NCBI RefSeq assembly: GCF_003052585.1
Contig: NZ_QASN01000011.1
Span: 16,788-80,787, forward strand
Direction of reading: 5' to 3'
Source of the DNA: Pseudomonas mangrovi
GTDB taxonomy: Bacteria; Pseudomonadota; Gammaproteobacteria; Pseudomonadales; Pseudomonadaceae
DNA: 64,000 nt
This document shows, piece by piece, positions 38,295 to 45,667 of this stretch; within the stretch, counting starts at the first letter, position 1, and each line of letters starts with the position of its first letter. The notes under the pieces are model-generated. The model searched no databases. It was not told where the DNA came from and saw only the letters and a program-made list of their open reading frames with translations. A program made the translations under genes and the position numbers.

Positions 38295-39784
38295 TGCACG
38301 CGCCCATCCTGCCGTTACTGCTTCCGCTGCTCATGGGCAGCCTGCTGCTGCTCGGTCATCGTCTGGAGCTCCCACTCAAGCGTCTGCTGTCGCTTGCCGC
38401 CACCTGGTCGCTGGTGCCGCTGAGCGCCTGGCTGGTATGGCTGGCCGGGGATGACCAACTGCGTGTCTACGCCCTCGGCGACTGGCAGCCACCGTTCGGC
38501 ATCATCCTGCTGGTTGATCGCCTGAGCGCCATGCTGCTCCTGCTCACGGCGCTGCTGGCCGGTTTCGCGCTGCTCTACGCCTGCCGTGGCGATGACGAGC
38601 GCGGGCCGAACTTCCATGCGCTGTTCCAGTTCCAGTTGCTCGGTATCAATGGTGCTTTCCTCACCGGCGACCTGTTCAACCTGTTCGTGTTCTTCGAGAT
38701 TCTGCTGATTTCCTCCTACGCCTTGCTGCTGCATGGCAATGGCGCGGAGCGAGTGCGTGCCGGGATGCATTACGTGGTGTTGAACCTGTTGGGGTCGGCG
38801 TTGTTTTTGCTCGGCGTCGGCTCTCTTTACGGTCTGCTCGGCACCTTGAACATGGCCGACCTGGCGGCGCGGGTCGCAGTCGCCGATGCCAGTCAGACCC
38901 CTCTGCTGGCCGCTGCCGGCTATCTGCTGCTGACGGTGTTCGCCCTCAAGGCCGCGATCCTGCCGCTGTATTTCTGGCTGCCGCGTGCCTATGCCAGTGC
39001 GTCGGCACCGGTGGCCGCGTTGTTCGCGATCATGACCAAGGTCGGGCTTTACGCGATTTTGCGGGTGTTCGGGCTGATCTACGGTGCCCAGGCCGGCGAG
39101 CTGGCCGGACTGGCCAACGGGCTGCTCTGGTGGCTGGCGCTGCTGACCATCGCCGCAGGCGTGGTCGGCGCGCTGTCGGCGCGCAACCTGCAGCGGCTGT
39201 TGGCCTATCTGGTGGTGCTGTCGGTCGGCGTGTTGCTCGCGGGACTGGCGATGGACAGCCAGACCGCGCTGGCTGCGGCACTCTACTATCTGCTGCACAG
39301 CACGCTGATCGGCGGCGCGATGTTCCTGCTCGCCGATCTGGTCAGCCGCCAGCGGGGCGCCGAGGCCGGTGACCTGACCCAGGGACCCAGTCTGCGTCAG
39401 CCGTTGCTGTTGGGTGGGTTGTTCTTCCTCGGCTCGATTTCGCTGGCCGGCCTGCCGCCGTTCTCCGGTTTCCTCGGCAAATTGATGCTGCTGCGCGCGG
39501 CGGACCCCGGTGAAGCACTCTGGCTTTGGCCAGCGGTGCTGGTGGCCGGGCTGGGTATGCTGCTGGCACTCAGCCGCGCCGGCAGCGCGCTGTTCTGGCG
39601 GCCGGGCGGCGACGTGATCGAGGGCGAGGATGATCGCGTTCGTCTGTTCGCCACCGTCGGCCTGTTGCTTGGTGGCCCTGCGCTGGTGATCTTCGCAGCG
39701 CCGGTGATGGCTTACGTCGAGGCGACGGCGCGCCAGCTGCGCGACCTGGCGCCCTACCTGAACCTCATTGGAGGTGGCGCATGA
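38291..39784 (+). CDS. mnhD: Mrp antiporter subunit D
   Basis: A 497-residue NuoM/NuoN-like subunit with about 14 membrane helices. It carries the conserved LFNLFVFFEILLISSYALLLHG segment holding the functional Glu, and the TVFALKAAILPLYFWLPRAYASASAPVAALFAIMTKVGLY region with the buried lysines of the proton path. It overlaps its neighbours by 4 bases on each side. Confidence 0.94.
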   Translation: MMHAPILPLLLPLLMGSLLLLGHRLELPLKRLLSLAATWSLVPLSAWLVWLAGDDQLRVYALGDWQPPFGIILLVDRLSAMLLLLTALLAGFALLYACRGDDERGPNFHALFQFQLLGINGAFLTGDLFNLFVFFEILLISSYALLLHGNGAERVRAGMHYVVLNLLGSALFLLGVGSLYGLLGTLNMADLAARVAVADASQTPLLAAAGYLLLTVFALKAAILPLYFWLPRAYASASAPVAALFAIMTKVGLYAILRVFGLIYGAQAGELAGLANGLLWWLALLTIAAGVVGALSARNLQRLLAYLVVLSVGVLLAGLAMDSQTALAAALYYLLHSTLIGGAMFLLADLVSRQRGAEAGDLTQGPSLRQPLLLGGLFFLGSISLAGLPPFSGFLGKLMLLRAADPGEALWLWPAVLVAGLGMLLALSRAGSALFWRPGGDVIEGEDDRVRLFATVGLLLGGPALVIFAAPVMAYVEATARQLRDLAPYLNLIGGGA

Positions 39785-40284
39785 AACGCTGGCGCGGGTT
39801 GCCGCATCCCTGGCTGAGCCTGGTTCTGTGGTTGATCTGGCCGCTGCTGGTCAACTCCTTTGCGCTCGGCCAGGTACTGCTGGGGGCGCTGCTGGGTTGG
39901 GCGATCCCGTTGCTGGTGAAGGATTTCCTCTTCGAGGTGCCGCGTCTGCGTCACCCGCTACGGCTGCTCGGCTACCTGGCGCGCATCCTCGGTGACATCG
40001 TCATCGCCAACCTGCATGTGGCGAAGCTGGTGCTGGGGCCGAAAAGCCGCCTGCGTCCGGCCTTCATCGAGGTGCCGATGGCGTTGGAGAACGAGTTCCT
40101 GCTGACCGTACTGACCAGCATCATTTCGCTCACGCCCGGCACCGTCTCGGCAAGCCTCAGCCCTGATCGCCGTACGCTGCTGGTGCACGCCCTGGATGCG
40201 CAGGAACCGGCGCGACTGGTCGAGCAGGTCAAGCGTCGCTACGAGGCACCGCTACTGGAGATCTTCGAATGCTCGCCTATGTGA
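39781..40284 (+). CDS. mnhE: Mrp antiporter subunit E
   Basis: A 167-residue subunit with two to three N-terminal membrane segments and a cytosolic C-terminal half containing the family stretch MALENEFLLTVLTSIISLTPGTVSASLSPD. MnhE is needed for assembly and ion specificity of the Mrp complex. Its end overlaps mnhF by 16 bases. Confidence 0.92.
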   Translation: MKRWRGLPHPWLSLVLWLIWPLLVNSFALGQVLLGALLGWAIPLLVKDFLFEVPRLRHPLRLLGYLARILGDIVIANLHVAKLVLGPKSRLRPAFIEVPMALENEFLLTVLTSIISLTPGTVSASLSPDRRTLLVHALDAQEPARLVEQVKRRYEAPLLEIFECSPM

Positions 40285-40538
40285 TTCCGCTGTGCGCGGC
40301 CATTGTCGGCGTGGCGATGGTGCTCAACCTGCTGCGCTTGATCCAGGGGCCGGACATGGTCGACCGGGTCCTCGCGCTGGACACGCTCTACATCAACGCC
40401 CTGGCGCTGATCGTGCTGCTCGGCATCTGGCTGGCGTCGGACCTGTTCTTCGAGGCGGCGCTGCTGATCGCGGTCATGGGCTTCGTCGGCACCGTAGCGG
40501 TGGCCAAGTATCTGCTGCACGGCGACATCATTGACTAG
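40269..40538 (+). CDS. mnhF: Mrp antiporter subunit F
   Basis: An 89-residue, three-helix protein with the MnhF signature LLRLIQGPDMVDRVLALDTLYINALALIVLLG. It starts inside mnhE. The stop codon TAG 40536-40538 falls in the left terminal repeat of the MITE-like element at 40535-40680, so the element's end supplies the stop and last bases of the gene. Confidence 0.92.
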   Translation: MLAYVIPLCAAIVGVAMVLNLLRLIQGPDMVDRVLALDTLYINALALIVLLGIWLASDLFFEAALLIAVMGFVGTVAVAKYLLHGDIID

Positions 40539-40680
40539 CAGGCCGTTGTAAAACGCCCTGCGTTGGCAATACGGCGGCAAAAACGGGGTGAAAATGCTTG
40601 TTACATCGGTGAATTGCGCTTTTTCCGCCATTTTTGCCTTGTCTTGCCTGCCGCGCCTACATTTTCCAATGGCCTGTTAG
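40535..40680. mobile_element. MITE-like hairpin element between mnhF and mnhG
   Basis: About 146 bases form one long imperfect inverted repeat. The ends CTAGCAGGCCGTTGTAAAA and, on the other strand, CTAACAGGCCATTGGAAAA match at 16 of 19 positions. The pairing continues inward with GGCAA-AC--GGCAAAAA-type matches toward a centre near 40608. It has no coding capacity. All other mnh genes overlap or abut, so this is the only interruption of the operon. Confidence 0.75.
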
Positions 40681-40689
40681 GAGCACCGC

Positions 40690-41022
40690 ATGTCTTTCTG
40701 GATCGAAGCGCTGATCTGCCTGTTTCTCATCCTCGGTAGCCTGTTCGCCCTGGTCGGTGCCATCGGCCTGTACCGCCTGCCGGACTTCTTCACCCGCCTG
40801 CACGGCCCGACCAAGGCCACCACCCTGGGCGTCGGCGGGATGATCATCGCCTCGATGATCTTCTTCGGCAGCCAGGGTGACGGCCTCAGCCTGCACGAGC
40901 TGCTGATCACCCTGTTCCTGTTCATCACCGCGCCGGTCAGCGCGCACATGCTGGCCAAGGCGGCCATGCAGCAGCGCGTCAAGTACATCGAGAAGACCCA
41001 GGGCAAGCCCTGGGATCAGTGA
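40690..41022 (+). CDS. mnhG: Mrp antiporter subunit G
   Basis: A 110-residue three-helix subunit with the family segment LVGAIGLYRLPDFFTRLHGPTKATTLGVGGMIIASMI. It completes the complex. Unlike the other subunits it does not overlap its upstream neighbour but is separated by 151 bases occupied by the MITE-like element, whose end supplies GTTAGGAG, the probable ribosome-binding site. The next gene is convergent. Confidence 0.93.
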   Translation: MSFWIEALICLFLILGSLFALVGAIGLYRLPDFFTRLHGPTKATTLGVGGMIIASMIFFGSQGDGLSLHELLITLFLFITAPVSAHMLAKAAMQQRVKYIEKTQGKPWDQ

Positions 41023-41056
41023 GAAAAGCCGGCCCGGCGTGATCGCCAGCAGTGGA

Positions 41057-42670
41057 TCAGTGCGGCTGGGCCAGCATGTCCTTGGCCAGTGCCTCGGCGA
41101 CGCGAATGCCGTCGACCCCCGCCGAAAGAATCCCGCCCGCGTAGCCTGCGCCTTCACCGGCCGGGTACAGACCCTTGGTATTCAGGCTCTGCATGTCCTC
41201 GCCGCGGGTGATGCGCAGCGGTGAGGAGGTGCGCGTCTCGATGCCGGTGAGTACGGCGTCGGCGAGGTCGAAGCCCCTGATCTGCTTGCCGAATGCCGGC
41301 AGCGCCTCGCGGATCGCGGCGATGGCGAAGTCCGGCAGCGCGTCGGCCAGATCGCCCAGGGCCACACCCGGCTTGTAGGACGGCTCGACGCTGCCCAGCG
41401 AGGTGGAGGGCGTGCCCTTGATGAAGTCGCCGACCAGTTGCGCCGGCGCCTTGTAGCAGCTGCCGCCGAGCACGTAGGCGTGCGCTTCCAGACGTTCCTG
41501 CAGTTCGACCCCGGCCAGCGGGCCGCCGGGGTAGTCCTGTTCGGGGGTGATGCCGACGACGATGCCGGCATTGGCGTTGCGCTCGTTGCGCGAGTACTGG
41601 CTCATGCCGTTGGTGACCACCCGCTGGGGTTCCGAGGTCGCCGCGACCACGGTGCCGCCGGGGCACATGCAGAAGCTGTAGACGGTGCGCCCGTTGCTGG
41701 CGTGGTGCACCAGCTTGTAGTCGGCGGCGCCGAGCTTGGGGTGGCCGGCGTACTTGCCCAGGCGGGCGCGGTCGATCAGCGATTGCGGGTGTTCGATGCG
41801 AAAGCCCACCGAGAACGGCTTGGCTTCCATGTACACGCCACGGCCATGCAGCATGCGGAAGGTGTCACGGGCGCTGTGGCCGAGCGCCAGGATCACGTGA
41901 CGGCTGTACAGGCGCTCGCCGCTGGCCAGTTCGACGCCGGTCAGCTGGCCGTCCTCGATCAGCACGTCGGTGACGCGCTGCTCGAAACGCACCTCGCCAC
42001 CGAGGGCCTTGATCTGCTCGCGGATATCGGCGACCACCCCGGTCAGGCGAAAGGTGCCGATGTGCGGCTTGCTGACGTACATGATCTCGTCCGGCGCGCC
42101 GGCCTTGACCAGCTCGCGCAGGACCTTGCGGCCGTAGTGCTTGGGGTCCTTGATCTGGCTGTAGAGCTTGCCGTCGGAGAAGGTCCCGGCGCCGCCCTCG
42201 CCGAACTGCACATTGGACTCAGGGTCGAGCACGCTCTTGCGCCACAGGCCCCAGGTGTCCTTGGTCCGCTGGCGTACTTCCTTGCCGCGCTCGAGCACGA
42301 TGGGGCGAAAACCCATCTGCGCCAACAGCAGCGCGGCGAAGATGCCGCAGGGGCCGAAACCGACTACCAACGGGCGTTCCGCGAGGTCTGCGGACGCCTG
42401 GCCGACCGGCTTGTAGGTGGTGTCCGGCGCCTGGTTGACCTGACGGTCGCCGTGCAGGCGTTGCAGCAGCGCGGCCTCGTCGGCCACGCTGAAATCGATG
42501 GTGTAGATGAACACCAGTTCGGCGTTCTTCTTGCGCGCGTCGTAGCTGCGCTTGAACACGCTGAACTCGAGCAGCTCGCCATCCTCGATACCGAGGCGGG
42601 CGACGAGGGCGGGGCGCAGTGCCTCGTCCGGATGATCGATGGGCAGCTTGAGTTCGGTGATACGCAGCAT
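41057..42670 (-). CDS. FAD-dependent oxidoreductase of the COG2509 type
   Basis: A 537-residue soluble flavoprotein. After an N-terminal region of about 90 residues (MLRITELKLPIDHPDEAL) comes the FAD dinucleotide fold: VVGFGPCGIFAALLLAQMGFRPIVLERG at about residues 101-128. The C-terminus has LYPAGEGAGYAGGILSAGVDGIRVAEAL, closing the FAD site. The family is widespread and conserved in Pseudomonas, but the substrate is not established; FAD-dependent dehydrogenase is as far as the sequence goes. It is transcribed towards mnhG with 34 bases between the stops. Confidence 0.88.
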   Translation of the reverse strand: MLRITELKLPIDHPDEALRPALVARLGIEDGELLEFSVFKRSYDARKKNAELVFIYTIDFSVADEAALLQRLHGDRQVNQAPDTTYKPVGQASADLAERPLVVGFGPCGIFAALLLAQMGFRPIVLERGKEVRQRTKDTWGLWRKSVLDPESNVQFGEGGAGTFSDGKLYSQIKDPKHYGRKVLRELVKAGAPDEIMYVSKPHIGTFRLTGVVADIREQIKALGGEVRFEQRVTDVLIEDGQLTGVELASGERLYSRHVILALGHSARDTFRMLHGRGVYMEAKPFSVGFRIEHPQSLIDRARLGKYAGHPKLGAADYKLVHHASNGRTVYSFCMCPGGTVVAATSEPQRVVTNGMSQYSRNERNANAGIVVGITPEQDYPGGPLAGVELQERLEAHAYVLGGSCYKAPAQLVGDFIKGTPSTSLGSVEPSYKPGVALGDLADALPDFAIAAIREALPAFGKQIRGFDLADAVLTGIETRTSSPLRITRGEDMQSLNTKGLYPAGEGAGYAGGILSAGVDGIRVAEALAKDMLAQPH

Positions 42671-42740
42671 GGGACATCCACGGGCATGTGCCCGGCAGCG
42701 GAGAGCGGGAAAGGCGCGGATTATACGCAGGATGCGGCGG

Positions 42741-42786
42741 CTTTTCCCTCTCGCGACGGGAGAGGCTGGCGGAGGCGGGTGAGGGA
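42741..42786 (+). repeat. Half copy of the 145-bp intergenic element
   Basis: Contains only the right half: the TTTTCCCTCTCGCGACGGGA dyad followed by the right terminus GGCGGGTGAGGGA. The left half is missing. It lies upstream of the FAD-protein gene, on the 5' side of its start. Confidence 0.7.
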
Positions 42787-42873
42787 TGGTTCAGACGCCT
42801 CGCGGCCACCGCCTTGGCGGATGAACAAAGCGTCATCCACCCTACGTTCCTGGGCTCCCTGCACGCCGACGCC

Positions 42874-43018
42874 TCCCTCATCCGGCGCTGCGCGCCACCT
42901 TCTCCCGGCGGGAGAAGGACCGCTCTGGGGCGACGGTGCGGAGTGGGGCCGGTGTGCTTCGAGCGTGCATGGCTTTTCCCTCGCCCGCCGGGAGAGGGTG
43001 CCGAAGGCGGGTGAGGGA
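42874..43018 (+). repeat. 145-bp intergenic element, copy 2
   Basis: Starts TCCCTCATCCGGCGCTGCGC, has the dyads CCTTCTCCCGGCGGGAGAAGG and a CCTCGCCCGCCGGGAGAGGG variant, and ends GGCGGGTGAGGGA. It sits just beyond the stop of the GAPDH gene. Confidence 0.88.
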
Positions 43019-43037
43019 TGGTTCGGGCGACTCGCTG

Positions 43038-44048
43038 CTACGGTTGGGACAATTTGGTCCAGGCCACCAGCACGTCGAGCATGCGGTTGGCGAACGCCCA
43101 CTCGTTGTCGTACCAGGCCAATACCTTGATCAGATCACCCTGCACGCGGGTGTGATTCAGGTCGACCACGCAAGACACCGGGTGACCATTGAAGTCGCTC
43201 GACACCAGCGGCAGGTCGTTGCACTCCATTACGCCGAGCGGCAATTGTCGCGCGCCTTCCTGCATCGCCAGGTTGAGCACCTCGACGCTGGCCGGCGGAT
43301 GTTCGGCGACGAAGGTCAGATCGACCAGCGAGACGTTCGGTGTTGGCACCCGAATCGACAGCCCATCCAGTCTGCCGGCCAGCTCCGGCAGAACCAGCCC
43401 GATCGCCTTGGCAGCACCGGTGGTGCTGGGGATCATCGACAGCGCCGCAGCGCGGGCGCGGTAGGGATCGCTGTGGGTTTTGTCGAGCAGGTTCTGGTCG
43501 TTGGTGTAGGAGTGCACCGTGTTCACCAGGCCCTGACGGATGCCCACCGCCTGGTGCAGTACCTTGGCCAGCGGTGCCAGGCAGTTGGTGGTGCAGGACG
43601 CGTTGGAGACGATGCGCTGGGTACTCAGCAGGTGATGGTTGACGCCGTAGACCACGGTCAGGTCGGCACTGTCGAGCGGATGCGACAGCAGCACGCGCTG
43701 GGCGCCGGCATCCAGATGCTGGTTGACCATCTCGCGGCTCTTGAACTTGCCGGTGCATTCAAGCACCACATCCACCTCCAGATGCTTCCACGGCAGCTTG
43801 GTAGGGTCGCGTTCCTTGAGCAGGCGGATCGACTGGCTGCGGATCTGCATCACATCCTCGCGCAGGTCGATCTGGCCCTGGAAGCGGCCGAAGGTCGAGT
43901 CGAAGCGGGTCAGGTGGGCCAGCAGGGCGCTGTCGCTGAGGTCGTTGATGGCCTCGACATGGATCTGTGTTTCCAGGCCGCGTTCGAAAAGGGCGCGGAT
44001 CAGCGCGCGGCCGATGCGGCCGTAGCCGTTGAGTGCGATGCGCAGCAT
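43038..44048 (-). CDS. Glyceraldehyde-3-phosphate dehydrogenase homologue (Gap/Epd family)
   Basis: A 336-residue dehydrogenase with N-terminal NAD-binding IALNGYGRIGRALIRAL and the catalytic SNASCTTNCLAP. The C-terminus has LIKVLAWYDNEWAFANRMLDV, typical of the superfamily. It could be a GAPDH paralogue or an erythrose-4-phosphate dehydrogenase. No pgk, tkt or fba gene flanks it, so context does not decide. The divergence from canonical glycolytic GapA (for example VLECTGKFKSREMVNQHLDAGAQRVLLS) suggests a secondary paralogue. It is a single-gene unit between repeat elements. Confidence 0.88.
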   Translation of the reverse strand: MLRIALNGYGRIGRALIRALFERGLETQIHVEAINDLSDSALLAHLTRFDSTFGRFQGQIDLREDVMQIRSQSIRLLKERDPTKLPWKHLEVDVVLECTGKFKSREMVNQHLDAGAQRVLLSHPLDSADLTVVYGVNHHLLSTQRIVSNASCTTNCLAPLAKVLHQAVGIRQGLVNTVHSYTNDQNLLDKTHSDPYRARAAALSMIPSTTGAAKAIGLVLPELAGRLDGLSIRVPTPNVSLVDLTFVAEHPPASVEVLNLAMQEGARQLPLGVMECNDLPLVSSDFNGHPVSCVVDLNHTRVQGDLIKVLAWYDNEWAFANRMLDVLVAWTKLSQP

Positions 44049-44220
44049 TGGGAAATCTCCAGGCAGGGCGGGCGTTCACTCAAGCTTAGGCGCTGTGGCG
44101 TGAAGCGTGTTCCTCGGTGCCCCGTGACTTTCGGACGCAAGGTGCGATGAATTCGCCTGGGCTGCAGGTGTTCACCCCATGTGTGGGAGGCGACGCCTAG
44201 ACTCCCTGCATGCATAGGCA

Positions 44221-44365
44221 TCCCTCATCCGGCGCTGCGCGCCACCTTCTCCCGGCGGGAGAAGGACAGCTGCGGGGCGACGGCGCGGAGTGGGTCTGGA
44301 GTGCTTCGAGCGCGCCCGGCTTTTCCCTCTCCCGCCGGGAGAGGGTGCCGACGGCGGGTGAGGGA
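44221..44365 (+). repeat. 145-bp intergenic element, copy 3
   Basis: Termini TCCCTCATCC and GGGTGAGGGA, both dyads intact. It is nearly identical to copy 4, which lies 61 bases further on in the same orientation. It sits upstream of the GAPDH gene. Confidence 0.9.
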
Positions 44366-44426
44366 GGGTTCGGACGACTCGCGGCTGCGTGTAAAAGCTG
44401 TGGCTATCTCCCTGCACGCCGACGCT

Positions 44427-44571
44427 TCCCTCATCCGGCGCTGCGCGCCACCTTCTCCCGGCGGGAGAAGGACAGCTGTGGGACGACGGTGCGGAGTGGG
44501 TCTGGAGTGCTTCGAGCGCGCCCGGCTTTTCCCTCTCCCGCCGAGAGAGGGTGCCGACGGCGGGTGAGGGA
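44427..44571 (+). repeat. 145-bp intergenic element, copy 4
   Basis: Same length and termini as copy 3, with a few substitutions in the spacer (for example GTGGGACGACGGTGCGG in place of GCGGGGCGACGGCGCGG). Copies 3 and 4 form a direct tandem pair between the GAPDH gene and the lipoprotein at 44641-45294. No gene lies between 44049 and 44640. Confidence 0.9.
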
Positions 44572-44640
44572 GGGTTCAGGCGACTCGCCGCCACGCGGCT
44601 GAGGCATCAGCGATCTGTCGTGTCCCAGTGCACGCGGGGC

Positions 44641-45294
44641 TCAGCGCTGGCGCGCGCCACCGAGGGCTGCGCAACCGCGCAGCAGCTCGCCATCCAGACG
44701 CAGCTCGGCGGACATGTGACGCAGTGCTCCGCTCATGCTGTCGATGCAGCGCTGCGGTGCAACCCACAGGTCCAGCGTCTGGCCGTTGGCTTCGCTGCTG
44801 AAGCTGTAGCTGCCGCCGGGCAGCTGCTCTTCCAGATAGGGCAGTGCCAGCGGTTCCTGGCCGGGTCGCTGCAGGACCAGGCCGTGGCGGTTCAGGCGCA
44901 GGTTCCAGTCCGGCTCGTTGCCGCTGGCGGTGAGCACCAGGCGACGCAGGTCCGGGTCCTGGCAACCATGGCCTTCGCGCTCGAGGTGATAGAGGTGCTC
45001 GACTGTCAGCTCGGTTTCCGCCGTGGCGTTCTTGCGACCGTCGAGATCGACGAACAGCGGGCTGCCCTTCTCACCGATGCGGGCAACTTCGCGCAGCAGC
45101 CCGCTGCTGCCTTCGCGCAGAACCACTGGCTGCTGTTCGCCACAGGGCTGCAGCAGCAACTGGCCGGCCTCGAACGCCAGCTCGCCCTGCAGGCGTGTCG
45201 CAGGGCCCTGGGGCGCGGGCTCGCGTTCGCCGAGCAACTGGCAGGCGGAGAACAGGGGCAGGCAGGACAACAACAGAAAGCGGGCGGTACGCAT
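44641..45294 (-). CDS. Lipoprotein with a heat-shock/COG3650-like GNEPxW domain
   Basis: A 217-residue protein whose start ATG 45294 gives a clear lipoprotein signal, MRTARFLLLSCLPLFSAC, with Cys18 as the lipid site. The C-terminal half contains LVLTASGNEPDWNLRLN, a signature of uncharacterised COG3650/META-like periplasmic lipoproteins, and RCIDSMSGALRHMSAEL near the end. It is probably at the outer membrane. Function is unknown. An in-frame extension upstream runs into repeat copy 5 and is not coding. Confidence 0.78.
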   Translation of the reverse strand: MRTARFLLLSCLPLFSACQLLGEREPAPQGPATRLQGELAFEAGQLLLQPCGEQQPVVLREGSSGLLREVARIGEKGSPLFVDLDGRKNATAETELTVEHLYHLEREGHGCQDPDLRRLVLTASGNEPDWNLRLNRHGLVLQRPGQEPLALPYLEEQLPGGSYSFSSEANGQTLDLWVAPQRCIDSMSGALRHMSAELRLDGELLRGCAALGGARQR

Positions 45295-45417
45295 GGGGTC
45301 TCTCCTTGAGCGAGCGGCCACGGTAGCCAGTGTCGCGGGCGATCTCAAGCGGGGCTGAAAAACGGGGCAGGGAGCATGCCGAGGCTTTCCGCGATTTGCC
45401 GGGAGTCGTCGGAAACA

Positions 45418-45561
45418 TCCCTCACCCGCCTTGGCCACCTCTCCCGGCGGGAGAGGGAAAGGCTGCGCACGCTTGGCTCTCATGACAACCACCCCGTGCC
45501 ATCGCCCCGCAGCTGTCCTTCTCCCTCCGGGAGAAGGTGGCGCGCAGCGCCGGATGAGGGA
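45418..45561 (-). repeat. 145-bp intergenic element, copy 5
   Basis: Reverse orientation relative to copies 2-4: begins TCCCTCACCCGCC, ends CCGGATGAGGGA, 144 bases. It lies between the lipoprotein and TonB receptor genes. Confidence 0.88.
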
Positions 45562-45622
45562 AGGTAGGCGCTGCAGGATGCCAGGGAAGCCTGATCCGGC
45601 GCGGGCGCGAGTCGTCGGACAT

Positions 45623-45659
45623 CCCTCACGCCTGCGGCACCCTCTCCGGTGGAGAGGGG
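45623..45659 (-). repeat. Half copy of the 145-bp intergenic element
   Basis: Starts TCCCTCACGCC and carries one dyad, CCCTCTCCGGTGGAGAGGGG, then stops. It lies 8 bases past the stop of the TonB receptor gene, where the hairpin could act in transcription termination. Confidence 0.65.
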
Positions 45660-45667
45660 AAAACTAT

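Noticed and set aside
44221..44571. Tandem copies of the 145-bp element as a CRISPR or simple tandem array
   Set aside because: Only two units are adjacent, the spacing does not resemble spacers, and other copies are dispersed and inverted.
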